DNA from: an uncultured Eubacterium sp.
Lineage (GTDB): Bacteria; Bacillota; Clostridia; Oscillospirales; Acutalibacteraceae
Assembly (NCBI GenBank): GCA_944380635.1
Contig: CALWID010000001.1
Span: forward strand, 24,374 to 88,373
Reading direction: 5' to 3'
DNA: 64,000 nt
Part shown: positions 51,827 through 60,965 of the stretch, piece after piece
Position numbering within the stretch: the first letter of the stretch is position 1
How the letters are laid out: each line of letters begins with the position of its first letter
The notes under the pieces: model-generated
Seen by the model: the letters and a program-made list of their open reading frames with translations, nothing else
The model's database searches: none
Told to the model about the DNA's origin: nothing
Made by a program: the position numbers and the translations under genes

Positions 51827-54800
51827 TTTTTTCTTCCTCTGTTCAACGCGGTAATAAATTCATCCTTATCGTTTAAATTCCAAACGCATTTATACCAGCA
51901 ATAACGGATAAATTCACCGAAAGTCATATAAAATGTTTGTTTGCGGTTCTCATCCACCTCATCAAATGTTTTTGAGATGATTTTTCCGCTTCTGTTTTTA
52001 ACCTCTGTGGCAGAGATTACAACGATATTCTTATCAACGGGCAGTATAACGGAATTTTTGCCTTTTACATCTATTTCAGTAATGTAGAAACACAAGCCTT
52101 TTGCTATATTATCCCTGCCGTTTGTATGGCTGTGGGTAGCCTCCCAGCCGAGTTTGCCCTGCTTAACAAAAGCAACATCGCCCAAATCCGGCAAATCCCA
52201 GCCGGCGAAAGGCTCGTCCGCGCTTAATATTCTGCGGGTAACCGTACTGCCGTCTACATCAAAAGCGGCGTTTTTATCACCGCCGAAAGAGGCGCACAAA
52301 AGGCAGAGTTTATCTGTATCATCTGAAATTTTAACCGTCTGCCCTTTCATAACGCAGGCGTTTTTATCCGTTTTAGAAATTTCAAAATTCACGCCGTTTG
52401 CCGTGATAACATCCGGTATAAGTTCGCGCGGGATATTCATTTCAAAATCGCCTGCCTGCCCGCCGTTTGAAGTTATGATATTTTTATCAAAATCAATCTG
52501 AGCGGGTTTTGAAACAGATTTCTGCGCCTTAACGCCGCTCTTTTTAAGCGTGAGCGCAAAACTGCGTATTTGATAAGGCGCAAATGAAGTTACAAGTTTA
52601 CCGTCCTCCACAACAGCATCGCCGAGCGGCTCCTCGCTGGCATAGATTTCCCTTGCGCTTTCAACTCCCTCGCCGAGAGTAAGGGTGAATTTCTCAACCG
52701 ACTTTCCGGCGCCTTCATTTAATCGCACAACTATTTCGTTGCTTTCCTCCGCTTTTTTAAGAGCGCGGATTATTACATTATTTGACGATACAGAACCGAA
52801 ACTGTATTCCGAGCCGAGAGCGCCTGAATGCTTTGAGCACTCATACGCCGTGAGCGGCTGAACAAATTTACGCGCTTCAAGTTGAGTGGAGGCAAGATCC
52901 GCACCTTCATGGCTGAAAACGGCAAAAGAATACCTGTTTAAGCCTATATCCATCATAGACTGCATAGAATCTATCCTGTAATTTTTAAGCGGGGTATGAA
53001 GAACGGTAAGGCGCAGAGTATCATTGCTGAATTTATCCCAGCCGTATTTACATTCGCTTATTACTGACACGCCGTATTCGCCGCTTTCATCAGTAATATC
53101 CGCCCATTTCTGGGCCGGCACTTCAAAGAGTTTTTCACTCATATTGCCCCTTTTGATTACGCCGAGGCCCAAATCAAATGTTGCCTCGCTGTTTGAGCAA
53201 GTGAAAGAAAATCTGTGCTTTGCCATTGTGCAAAGATTCTGCCACTCGATTTCAGAATACACCTCCACACATTTTCCGCCGCTTGTAAGGGCTATATAAT
53301 ATGTAAAGCGTGAGCGATTTTTATCCTGCTGAACAACTTTGAACGCCGCCCTTGCAGGGCCTGTTTCCTCTATTGAAACGCTTACAAGGCGCGGGATTCT
53401 GTCCGCCTCCTTATCAGCCTCTTTGAAATTCATTTCCCACGCGGGCCATTCCTTTGAGCCGGTATATTTGAAAAGCCCTAAAATTATAGGCTCTTTAAGG
53501 AGTTCTTTTTCACCGAGTGATTTATCCAAAATAGATGTAATATTGCCCATTTTATTGAGCGCTACGATATATTTTTCATTTTCAATAATATTTTCAGTTG
53601 TTATTTTCAGGTCTGATTCAAGGCGGCACGGAACATCGCTTGGGCGAACATCATAAACACGGTAGCCAAGGCTTTTGACATCGGCGATAAAAATTATCTC
53701 CTTAACGCCGTTTTTATCTGAATTTACCTGGCTTTTTACTTCTTTGCCGGAATCGTCAAAAACACGGACATACTGCGTTTTTATATCTTTAAGATATATT
53801 GTTACCGCGGAATTTACATTTGCCTCCACCGGGTTTGAAACCATAACTGGAACGCCCTGGCAGAAATCCGTTTTCATAAGCGTTGAAACACCGCAGGCGG
53901 CATTTTCAAGTTCAGAAGTAAACTGATTTGCCGAAAGAGCCAAATCATTCCAACTGCGGCGGTATACGCGCTGAACGCTTGTGCCTGGCATATCATCGTG
54001 AAACTGGTGCGCAACAGCGCGTTTCCACGCCCTGTTAAGCGCAGTTTTGTTATAATCGGCGGCGCCTAAATATTCCGCCGTTACGCCGTTCACCTCTGCT
54101 ATATTGCCGAGTTCCTCGCAGCGCCTGTTCCACCTTTTTCCGCAGGCTCTTGAAGTATATCCGCCGACACCGTGATTCTGCATAACAAGTTCTGTTTTCC
54201 ACTGCGGCAGTTTTTCTTTCTGCTCGTCAGAAAACTTATCCTCAATATCGCGGAAAATCTCATCTGACGCGGCAACATATACTTCAACATTACTGTCTTT
54301 ATTGCCTGCAACTTCACTTTCAACAAATGCCACGGATTTTTCTTTCGGCGCGCCGCCTCGGTCGCCTATACCGTGGAAAATATAAGTCCAGTCTAGCCCG
54401 TACTTTTCATTTGCTTTGAATTTATTTAAAACAAAATCCCATTTACGCAGTTGAGTGAGCGTAAAATAATAATCGTGAGGATTAAGGCTTGCATAGATAT
54501 AATTGCCGTCTACACCGTACCACTTGCCTATATCAAACGGCACACCGTAAGCGCTGCCCCATGCAAGTTTTTGAGTTGTAAAGCCAAGCAGATTTGAATG
54601 GCGGGCAACGGACGGCAGCGCCCAGCCGAAACCAAAGCAGTCCGGCAGAAAAATATCTTTGCTGCGCTTGCCGAAAGTTTTTTCAAAATAAGAATTGCCT
54701 ATAAGGATGTTTCTGAAAAGCGCCTCGGGCGACGGAATATTTGTATCCCCGTTTTCAAAGGCGGAGCCGCAAACATTCCATCTGCCCTCTGCCACATATT

Positions 54801-55020
54801 CTTTCATTTTCTCAAACAATTCGGGATAATATTCCTGCATAAGTTCATAACGGTATGAGCCTTCAAAATTAAACTTATAAGTTTTATACTTTTCTAAAAG
54901 TTTAAAATTATCAACAAGGGTATTATAGATGTATTGAGAAACGGTTTTTTCAAAATCCCAACTCCATACAGTATCAAGATGGGCTGTTGCAACGGTATAG
55001 ATTTTCTTTTTATCACTCAT
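51823..55020 (-). CDS. GH38 alpha-mannosidase
   Basis: This is a 1065-residue retaining alpha-mannosidase of family GH38. The zinc ligands are His14 and Asp16 in TAHLDTVWSWDF, and the nucleophile Asp127 is in LPDCFGFGWALP. A helical three-helix region and large C-terminal beta domains follow, as in the family. It is cytoplasmic and lacks a signal peptide. The ATG at 55020 has GAGGTG just upstream; an in-frame start at 55053 lies in the leuS terminator. Together with GH29 fucosidase it suits breakdown of N-glycan or other host mannose- and fucose-containing fragments. Confidence 0.93.
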   Translation of the reverse strand: MSDKKKIYTVATAHLDTVWSWDFEKTVSQYIYNTLVDNFKLLEKYKTYKFNFEGSYRYELMQEYYPELFEKMKEYVAEGRWNVCGSAFENGDTNIPSPEALFRNILIGNSYFEKTFGKRSKDIFLPDCFGFGWALPSVARHSNLLGFTTQKLAWGSAYGVPFDIGKWYGVDGNYIYASLNPHDYYFTLTQLRKWDFVLNKFKANEKYGLDWTYIFHGIGDRGGAPKEKSVAFVESEVAGNKDSNVEVYVAASDEIFRDIEDKFSDEQKEKLPQWKTELVMQNHGVGGYTSRACGKRWNRRCEELGNIAEVNGVTAEYLGAADYNKTALNRAWKRAVAHQFHDDMPGTSVQRVYRRSWNDLALSANQFTSELENAACGVSTLMKTDFCQGVPVMVSNPVEANVNSAVTIYLKDIKTQYVRVFDDSGKEVKSQVNSDKNGVKEIIFIADVKSLGYRVYDVRPSDVPCRLESDLKITTENIIENEKYIVALNKMGNITSILDKSLGEKELLKEPIILGLFKYTGSKEWPAWEMNFKEADKEADRIPRLVSVSIEETGPARAAFKVVQQDKNRSRFTYYIALTSGGKCVEVYSEIEWQNLCTMAKHRFSFTCSNSEATFDLGLGVIKRGNMSEKLFEVPAQKWADITDESGEYGVSVISECKYGWDKFSNDTLRLTVLHTPLKNYRIDSMQSMMDIGLNRYSFAVFSHEGADLASTQLEARKFVQPLTAYECSKHSGALGSEYSFGSVSSNNVIIRALKKAEESNEIVVRLNEGAGKSVEKFTLTLGEGVESAREIYASEEPLGDAVVEDGKLVTSFAPYQIRSFALTLKKSGVKAQKSVSKPAQIDFDKNIITSNGGQAGDFEMNIPRELIPDVITANGVNFEISKTDKNACVMKGQTVKISDDTDKLCLLCASFGGDKNAAFDVDGSTVTRRILSADEPFAGWDLPDLGDVAFVKQGKLGWEATHSHTNGRDNIAKGLCFYITEIDVKGKNSVILPVDKNIVVISATEVKNRSGKIISKTFDEVDENRKQTFYMTFGEFIRYCWYKCVWNLNDKDEFITALNRGRKK

Positions 55021-55032
55021 ATGGCACCTCAT

Positions 55033-55059
55033 AAAAAAGGCACGGCGGTTCAATGTGCC
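55033..55059 (-). terminator. Weak terminator between leuS and the GH38 gene
   Basis: GGCAC / GTGCC arms (55039-55043, 55055-55059) with TTTTTT on the minus strand, 13 bases before the GH38 start. With only 50 bases between genes, GH38-GH29 may be fed by read-through from leuS. Confidence 0.6.
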
Positions 55060-55070
55060 GCGCCGATAAT

Positions 55071-57479
55071 TTAAACAGCAACTATATTAACAAGTTTATT
55101 CGGAACATAAATTTCCTTTTTAATGGTTTTGCCCTCTATTGCCGCGGCAATCTTTTCATCTTGTTTGGCAAGGGCGATTACCTCATCTTTAGGCATATCA
55201 ACGGGAATTGTCATACGAGAGCGTACTTTACCCATTATCTGCAAAACTATCTCCACGCTGTTTTCAACGGTTTTGGCTTCGTCATATTCCGGCCACTTTG
55301 CCTCGTGAACGAATCCGCCGAAATTCATTTTTTCCCAAACTTCTTCCGTTACATGGGGTGCGAACGGGTTAAGAAGTATTGTAAGCGTGCGAAGTTCGCC
55401 CCTTGTAATGCTCTTTTTATCATAAATTTTATTAAGAAGGGTCATCATAGCGGCGATTGCAGTATTGCACTTAAGATTTTCAATATCCTCTGAAACTTTC
55501 TTAATTGTTTTATGCATAAGCGGCTCAATATCACTGCTGTATTCATCGCCGTCTGTAACGATTTCCTGAAGATTCCAGAAACGCTCAACAAAGCGTTTGC
55601 AGCCCTTAATAGAATCGGAATTCCACGGCGCGGCCTTTTCAAAATCGCCTATAAACATTTCATAAAGGCGCATAGTATCCGCTCCGTAGCGGTCTACTAT
55701 CTCATCAGGATTAACTACATTGCCCCTTGATTTACTCATTTTCTCGCCGTTTTCGCCGAGTATCATACCGTGGGAAGTGCGTTTCATATACGGCTCAGAA
55801 GTGGGCACAACGCCTATATCATAAAGGAATTTATGCCAGAAACGGCTGTAAAGCAAATGAAGAGTTGTATGCTCCATACCGCCGTTATACCAATCCACCG
55901 GGGTCCAGTAATCAAGCGCCTCTTTTGAGGCAAGCGCCTTATCATTATGAGGGTCGGTATACCTTAAGAAATACCATGACGAACCAGCCCACTGAGGCAT
56001 TGTATCTGTTTCCCTTTTAGCGGGGCCGCCGCAGCATGGACAAGTGGTATTTACCCAATCCGTCATCTTGGCAAGGGGCGATTCGCCCGTATCGGTAGGC
56101 TCGTAAGACTCAACATTAGGAAGTCTGAGCGGAAGTTCGCTTTCCGGAATCGGAACATAGCCGCACTTTTCACACTTAACAATCGGTATCGGCTCGCCCC
56201 AATAACGCTGGCGGCTGAATACCCAGTCGCGCAGTTTAAAATTAACTTTCGCGCGGCCTTTGCCCTCTTTTTCAAGCCATTCAATCATTGCCTTTTTAGC
56301 GTCCTCAACACTCATACCGGTAATGAATCCGCTGTTTACAAGTTTGCCGGTAGCGCAATCGGTGAACGCCTCTTTCTGAACATCTTCGCCGCCTGCTACC
56401 ACTTCAATTATAGGAAGGTCAAACTTTTTGGCAAACTCCCAGTCGCGAGTATCATGGGCGGGAACAGCCATAATCGCGCCCGTGCCGTATGAAGTAAGAA
56501 CATAATCGGAAATAAAAATAGGAATTTCTTTATTATTTACCGGGTTAATGCCCATAACGCCGTCAAGTTTTACGCCTGTTTTATCCTTATTTATCTCAGT
56601 ACGCTCAAAATCGCTCTTTTTAGCGGCCTCCTGCTGATAAGCGCGCACCTCGTCTATATTTTTAATATTAGGCGCCCATTTTTCAATATAGGGATGCTCA
56701 GGTGAAATTACCATATAAGTAGCGCCGAACAGAGTATCGCACCTTGTGGTATAAACGGTTAAAGTATCGCCGAGGGTAGTGCCGAAATCAACTTCCGCGC
56801 CGTGGCTTTCGCCAATCCAGTTTCTTTGCTGAACTTTAACACGGTCTATAAAATCAACATTATCAAGGTCTTTAACAAGGCGGTCTGCGTAAGCAGTTAT
56901 TTTAAGCATCCACTGGCTCTGCTCTTTTCTGATAACTTCTGAGCCGCAGCGCTCGCACACGCCGTTTACAACTTCCTCATTGGCAAGCACGCATTTGCAG
57001 GAAGTACACCAGTTTACTGCCATTTTCTTTTTATAGGCAAGCCCGTGCTTAAAGAGTTGAAGGAATATCCACTGAGTCCATTTATAATATTCCGGGTCGG
57101 TTGTATTAATTTCTCTCGTCCAGTCAAATGAAAAGCCGAGCGACTGAAGTTGGCTTTTGAAATGGGCTATATTCTTTTTGGTAACTTCAGCGGGATGAAC
57201 ATGATTTTTAATTGCGTAATTTTCGGTTGGAAGGCCGAAAGCGTCCCACCCCATGGGATAAAGCACATTATAACCCTGAAGCCTTTTCTTCCTTGCCACA
57301 ATATCAAGCGCGGTATAAGAACGCGGATGACCTACATGAAGTCCCTGACCGCTGGGGTAAGGAAATTCAACAAGGCAATAAAATTTCGGAAGCGAATAAT
57401 CGTCTTTAGCGGCAAAAGTATTTTGGGAATACCAAATATCCTGCCACTTTTTTTCTACCTGTTTAAAATTATATTCCAT
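55071..57479 (-). CDS. leuS: Leucyl-tRNA synthetase
   Basis: LeuS charges tRNA-Leu. The 802-residue class I synthetase has HVGH at 48-51 (the HIGH motif), an inserted editing domain with the [20 protein letters not shown] loop, a zinc module near residues 150-170 and 430-470, and KMSKSRGN in the C-terminal part of the catalytic domain. All motifs are intact. It starts 12 bases after rsfS, with an AAGGAGG site. Confidence 0.97.
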   Translation of the reverse strand: MEYNFKQVEKKWQDIWYSQNTFAAKDDYSLPKFYCLVEFPYPSGQGLHVGHPRSYTALDIVARKKRLQGYNVLYPMGWDAFGLPTENYAIKNHVHPAEVTKKNIAHFKSQLQSLGFSFDWTREINTTDPEYYKWTQWIFLQLFKHGLAYKKKMAVNWCTSCKCVLANEEVVNGVCERCGSEVIRKEQSQWMLKITAYADRLVKDLDNVDFIDRVKVQQRNWIGESHGAEVDFGTTLGDTLTVYTTRCDTLFGATYMVISPEHPYIEKWAPNIKNIDEVRAYQQEAAKKSDFERTEINKDKTGVKLDGVMGINPVNNKEIPIFISDYVLTSYGTGAIMAVPAHDTRDWEFAKKFDLPIIEVVAGGEDVQKEAFTDCATGKLVNSGFITGMSVEDAKKAMIEWLEKEGKGRAKVNFKLRDWVFSRQRYWGEPIPIVKCEKCGYVPIPESELPLRLPNVESYEPTDTGESPLAKMTDWVNTTCPCCGGPAKRETDTMPQWAGSSWYFLRYTDPHNDKALASKEALDYWTPVDWYNGGMEHTTLHLLYSRFWHKFLYDIGVVPTSEPYMKRTSHGMILGENGEKMSKSRGNVVNPDEIVDRYGADTMRLYEMFIGDFEKAAPWNSDSIKGCKRFVERFWNLQEIVTDGDEYSSDIEPLMHKTIKKVSEDIENLKCNTAIAAMMTLLNKIYDKKSITRGELRTLTILLNPFAPHVTEEVWEKMNFGGFVHEAKWPEYDEAKTVENSVEIVLQIMGKVRSRMTIPVDMPKDEVIALAKQDEKIAAAIEGKTIKKEIYVPNKLVNIVAV

Positions 57480-57491
57480 ATATATCCTCCT

Positions 57492-57845
57492 TCAGTTTTC
57501 AAGCAGAGTTGAAATATCTATCTCTTCACCGTCTTCCCAAAGGCGCTCAAGTTGAAAATACTGCCTTTGCTCCTTATGGAAAACATGAACCACAACAGAA
57601 CCGTAATCAAGGCATATCCAGCCGGACTGCCTGCCCTCAATGTGATGCGGCTCCTCGCCCGCCTCGCTGAGTTTAAACTCAACTTCCTCGGCAATGGCGC
57701 GCGTTTGCGTATTTGAATCACCGCTTACGAACATAAAATAATCCGCAAGCACTGAAATATCCCTGATTTTAATAACACGGATTTCGTGCCCTTTTTTACT
57801 GTCCGCCGCCTTTGCGGCAATCTTTACAATTTCAAGTGAAGTCAT
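57492..57845 (-). CDS. rsfS: Ribosomal silencing factor RsfS
   Basis: RsfS binds L14 and blocks subunit joining in stationary phase. The 117 residues show the family pattern VIKIRDISVLADYFMFVSGDSNTQTRAI and GRQSGWICLDYGSVVVHVFH. Length is normal. An AAAGGA site precedes the ATG at 57845, two bases after yqeK. Confidence 0.94.
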   Translation of the reverse strand: MTSLEIVKIAAKAADSKKGHEIRVIKIRDISVLADYFMFVSGDSNTQTRAIAEEVEFKLSEAGEEPHHIEGRQSGWICLDYGSVVVHVFHKEQRQYFQLERLWEDGEEIDISTLLEN

Positions 57846-57847
57846 AT

Positions 57848-58426
57848 TTAATCCTTTATTTTTTCCTCCAGCAAATAATTATAACATTCAAGAGTATCCG
57901 GGTGAATAAGCGCAGTTTCTCCCAAAAGTTTATTAATAGTATATTTTAAAGAATACATTATAGCGTCTTCAAGTGATACTTGAGCAAGGCTGCGCATTTT
58001 ATCAACATCAGGATAATTTCGGTCCGCCGAGATAAAATCAGCGGTATAAACTATTCTTTCAAGCAAAGTCATACCGCGCCTGCCGGTGGTGTGGTACCTT
58101 ACAGCGCCGAGAACCTCCGGCTCTGTTATACCGAGTTCAAGGCGGCAATACGCCTCGCCTGATTTTTGATGAATAACAGCGGGGTTATTGAGTTCAAGTT
58201 TTGAAAGAAAATCGCCGCCTTTTATTATATATTCATACTGCTCTGTAAGCGGGGTTTCTTTTGTTATATCGTGAAGTATTCCCGCAAGGCGGGCTTTATC
58301 CTCATCTGCGCCGTACTTTTTTGCAAGGCTTACCGCTGAATCGGCTACATTAAGAGAATGCCTGAATCTGCTTTCGGACAGGCGGCTTTTAATAATTGCC
58401 GTATATTTTTCAAAATCAATCAACAT
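57848..58426 (-). CDS. yqeK: HD-domain Ap4A hydrolase YqeK
   Basis: YqeK is the symmetrical bis(5'-nucleosyl)-tetraphosphatase of Firmicutes, which removes the alarmone Ap4A. The 192 residues contain RFRHSLNVADSAVSLAKKYG, the catalytic HD in GILHDITKE, and YHTTGRRGMTLLE with IVYTADFISADR. The ATG at 58426 follows an AAGGGG site inside nadD; the two overlap by 11 bases. The conserved nadD-yqeK-rsfS order confirms it. Confidence 0.94.
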   Translation of the reverse strand: MLIDFEKYTAIIKSRLSESRFRHSLNVADSAVSLAKKYGADEDKARLAGILHDITKETPLTEQYEYIIKGGDFLSKLELNNPAVIHQKSGEAYCRLELGITEPEVLGAVRYHTTGRRGMTLLERIVYTADFISADRNYPDVDKMRSLAQVSLEDAIMYSLKYTINKLLGETALIHPDTLECYNYLLEEKIKD

Positions 58427-59012
58427 AAAGCCCCTTTTCTTTAATATAATCCAAAACGCTCTGCGGCACAAGACCCGAAATATCATTATTTTCCTTTAAT
58501 TTTTTTCTAATCTCGCTGCTGGAAACAACTATCGGCTCAAAATCCGCAATATAAATGCTTGCGCCGCCGTAATGCTCCTTTGCAAAATCCAAAAGTATTC
58601 TGCGTGAATTTTCGCCGCGCGCCGCCGTGCAGAGAGTTACTTCGTTTAAAATATCCGCGTACCTATACCACTCTTCAAATTTTAAAAACTGGTCTTCCCC
58701 CACAAGCAAATATAAATCCGCACCCGGGTATCTGCTTTTTAAGGTTTGAACGGTGTCATAAGTATAACTTTTTCCGCTGCGCCGGAATTCCATATCTGAA
58801 ACAATAGCCTTATCCACACAGGAAAACGCTGCTTTAAGCATATCAAACCTTGCGTTTTCAGGCGCGAAATCACTGCAGGTTCTGTGCGGCGGGTTGCCGG
58901 TTGGGATAACATAAAGTATATCCAGATTCAGAATATCTATATATTTTTCAGCAAGATTAATATGCCCGTTATGGACCGGGTTGAACGCCCCGCCGAAAAT
59001 GCCTAATTTCAA
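58416..59012 (-). CDS. nadD: Nicotinate-nucleotide adenylyltransferase NadD
   Basis: NadD makes deamido-NAD from NaMN and ATP. The 198 residues have the nucleotidyltransferase GGAFNPVHNGH loop at 9-19, VPTGNPPHR, LLVGEDQFLKFEEW and the C-terminal SSSEIRKKL motif. The start codon is TTG at 59012, which shares TTGA with the yhbY stop and has GGGGAG 8 bases upstream. Confidence 0.96.
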   Translation of the reverse strand: MKLGIFGGAFNPVHNGHINLAEKYIDILNLDILYVIPTGNPPHRTCSDFAPENARFDMLKAAFSCVDKAIVSDMEFRRSGKSYTYDTVQTLKSRYPGADLYLLVGEDQFLKFEEWYRYADILNEVTLCTAARGENSRRILLDFAKEHYGGASIYIADFEPIVVSSSEIRKKLKENNDISGLVPQSVLDYIKEKGLYVD

Positions 59013-59431
59013 TGTCTTTCTCCCCTGCCGCTCGCGCCGCCCCTGTAAGGCTTGCGGCTCTCTTCCTGAGCATATCGGCTGCGTAAGCCTCTTATCTTTA
59101 CATGCTTTTTAACAGCAGTTTTTTTATTCTTTGCCGCCGCGGCTTTTTTTGCTTTTATTTTTTCCTCATCCGCTTTTCTGTAAAGCACTATAACGCCGCC
59201 GATTACCTGAATCACCTCGGCGCCGAGCGCTGTTTGAAGTTCATTTGCAAGTTCACGCGGCTTTTTTGGCGAAGTTTCAAGATGGACTCTTATTTTAAGA
59301 AGTTCGCGGGCGTCAAGCGCATCATCAATCTGCGCAATAAGATTATCCGATATACCTTCCTTGCCTATCTGAAATATAGGCTCAAGCGGATTTGCCGCAG
59401 CCCTTAGCGCTGCTCTTTCCTTTGAAGTCAT
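59009..59431 (-). CDS. yhbY: YhbY family RNA-binding protein
   Basis: YhbY is a small CRM-domain protein that binds pre-50S rRNA. The first 95 residues fit the family: LRAAANPLEPIFQIGKEGISDN, the IRVHLETSPKKPRELANELQ loop and QVIGGVIVLYRK. An extra tail of about 45 residues, very rich in Lys, Ala and Arg, likely adds RNA affinity and is disordered. It is linked by ATGA overlap with rdgB upstream and by TTGA with nadD downstream. Confidence 0.93.
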   Translation of the reverse strand: MTSKERAALRAAANPLEPIFQIGKEGISDNLIAQIDDALDARELLKIRVHLETSPKKPRELANELQTALGAEVIQVIGGVIVLYRKADEEKIKAKKAAAAKNKKTAVKKHVKIRGLRSRYAQEESRKPYRGGASGRGERH

Positions 59432-60015
59432 AAAATTTTCTCCAGTTCATTTTTAAGAAGTCTGAGGGCGTTGCCCCTGTGGCTTATCTTATCCTTTTCC
59501 TCGGCGGAATACCTGCCGAAAGATTTTCCGTTTACTATAAAAAGCGGGTCATAGCCGAAGCCGGCGTTTCCGTCCCTTTCAAAACCGATATAGCCGGGGC
59601 ACTCGCCGCGAACGGTTATCTCTTTTCCGTCCGGAAAAATACAGCATACCGCGCAAACATAATGCGCCGTGCGCTTTTCCATTGGCACTCCGCTTAGTTT
59701 TTCAAGCAAAAGGTCATTGTTTTTTTCGTCGTTCCCGTGCTCGCCCGAAAACCTTGCCGAATAAATGCCGGGCGCGCCGCCGAGATAATCAACGCAAAGT
59801 CCGCTGTCATCCGCAATAGCGGGAAGATTTGTTATATCGCAGGCGGACTGCGCTTTTATATGAGCGTTTTCCTCAAAAGTGGAACCGTTTTCCTCCACCT
59901 CAGGAAGAATGATACCCAAACTTTTTGCGGTTATAACATTCACGCCGAGCGGAGAGAGTATCCTTTGCAATTCCTGAAGTTTTTTCATATTATTTGTTGC
60001 TAAAATAAAATCCAT
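59428..60015 (-). CDS. rdgB: XTP/dITP diphosphatase (RdgB/HAM1)
   Basis: RdgB removes non-canonical purine triphosphates from the pool. The 195 residues start [16 protein letters not shown] and carry EENGSTFEENAHIKAQ, ADDSGLCVDYLGGAPG, and GFGYDPLFIVNG with HRGNALRLL. All active-site motifs are present. The ATG overlaps the ftsY stop by one base, with a GAGGAG site inside ftsY. The order ftsY-rdgB-yhbY is common in Clostridia. Confidence 0.95.
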   Translation of the reverse strand: MDFILATNNMKKLQELQRILSPLGVNVITAKSLGIILPEVEENGSTFEENAHIKAQSACDITNLPAIADDSGLCVDYLGGAPGIYSARFSGEHGNDEKNNDLLLEKLSGVPMEKRTAHYVCAVCCIFPDGKEITVRGECPGYIGFERDGNAGFGYDPLFIVNGKSFGRYSAEEKDKISHRGNALRLLKNELEKIL

Positions 60016-60935
60016 TATTTCTCCTCATCATCAAAAAGGCCGGCGGCGAAAGCGTCCGCGTCAAACGGCTGAAGGTCGTCTATCTGCTCTCCCACGCCCA
60101 CGAATTTTACGGGCACATCAAGTTCGTTATTGATTGCAAGCACTACGCCGCCTCTTGCCGTACCGTCCAGTTTTGTGAGCACGATACCCGTTATACCTGC
60201 GGCGTCCTTGAAATCCTTTGCCTGATTAACGGCATTTTGACCCGTGGTAGCGTCCAGCACAAGCAAAACTTCCTTGGAAGCGTCCGGCAGTTCACGGTCT
60301 ATTACCCTGCCGATTTTATTTAACTCATCCATAAGATTTTTCTTGTTGTGGAGCCTGCCTGCGGTATCAATAATTATAACATCAGCGCCCCTTGCCTTGC
60401 CTGCCTGAATGGTATCAAACACAACGGACGCCGGGTCTGAACCCTCGGCTGATTTAATAAGGTCAACGCCGGCTCTGTCCGCCCAGACCTGAAGTTGCTC
60501 AATAGCGGCGGCTCTGAAAGTATCAGCGGCGCCCAAAATAACTTTTCTGCCCTGGTCCTTAAGGCGCAGAGCAAGTTTGCCGATAGTAGTTGTTTTGCCT
60601 ACTCCGTTTACGCCGATAACAAGGATAACGGACGGCTTTGTGCGGAGTTTTAGATAACTGCCGCCCCAAACAATACCTGAAACAATATCCTTTAAAGTTT
60701 CACGGACTTTTTTTACATCTGTAATTCTGTCATTTTCAACCTTTTCGCGAAGGCTTTTAATAATCTTTTCGGCGGTGGGAAATCCCACATCGCCCATTAT
60801 CAGAATTTCCTCAAGTTCATCATAGAGTTCATCGGTTATCTGCTCATAATTCTCAACCACCTCGTTGATTTGAGCGGTAATACCCTGCTCTCTTGTTTTT
60901 CTGAGGCCTTTTCTGAATTTATCAAACAATCCCAT
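60015..60935 (-). CDS. ftsY: Signal recognition particle receptor FtsY
   Basis: FtsY receives SRP-ribosome complexes at the membrane. The 306 residues are mostly the NG domain: an N-domain helix bundle (1-90), P-loop GVNGVGKTT at 108-116, [16 protein letters not shown] and the [10 protein letters not shown] closing motif. The acidic A domain is nearly absent, as in many Gram-positives. It lies just after smc, the usual neighbour, and a CACCTTTC-type ribosome site precedes the ATG on the complementary strand. Confidence 0.97.
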   Translation of the reverse strand: MGLFDKFRKGLRKTREQGITAQINEVVENYEQITDELYDELEEILIMGDVGFPTAEKIIKSLREKVENDRITDVKKVRETLKDIVSGIVWGGSYLKLRTKPSVILVIGVNGVGKTTTIGKLALRLKDQGRKVILGAADTFRAAAIEQLQVWADRAGVDLIKSAEGSDPASVVFDTIQAGKARGADVIIIDTAGRLHNKKNLMDELNKIGRVIDRELPDASKEVLLVLDATTGQNAVNQAKDFKDAAGITGIVLTKLDGTARGGVVLAINNELDVPVKFVGVGEQIDDLQPFDADAFAAGLFDDEEK

Positions 60936-60965
60936 TGGAACGCACCTTTCTTTTGCGGTAAATAT

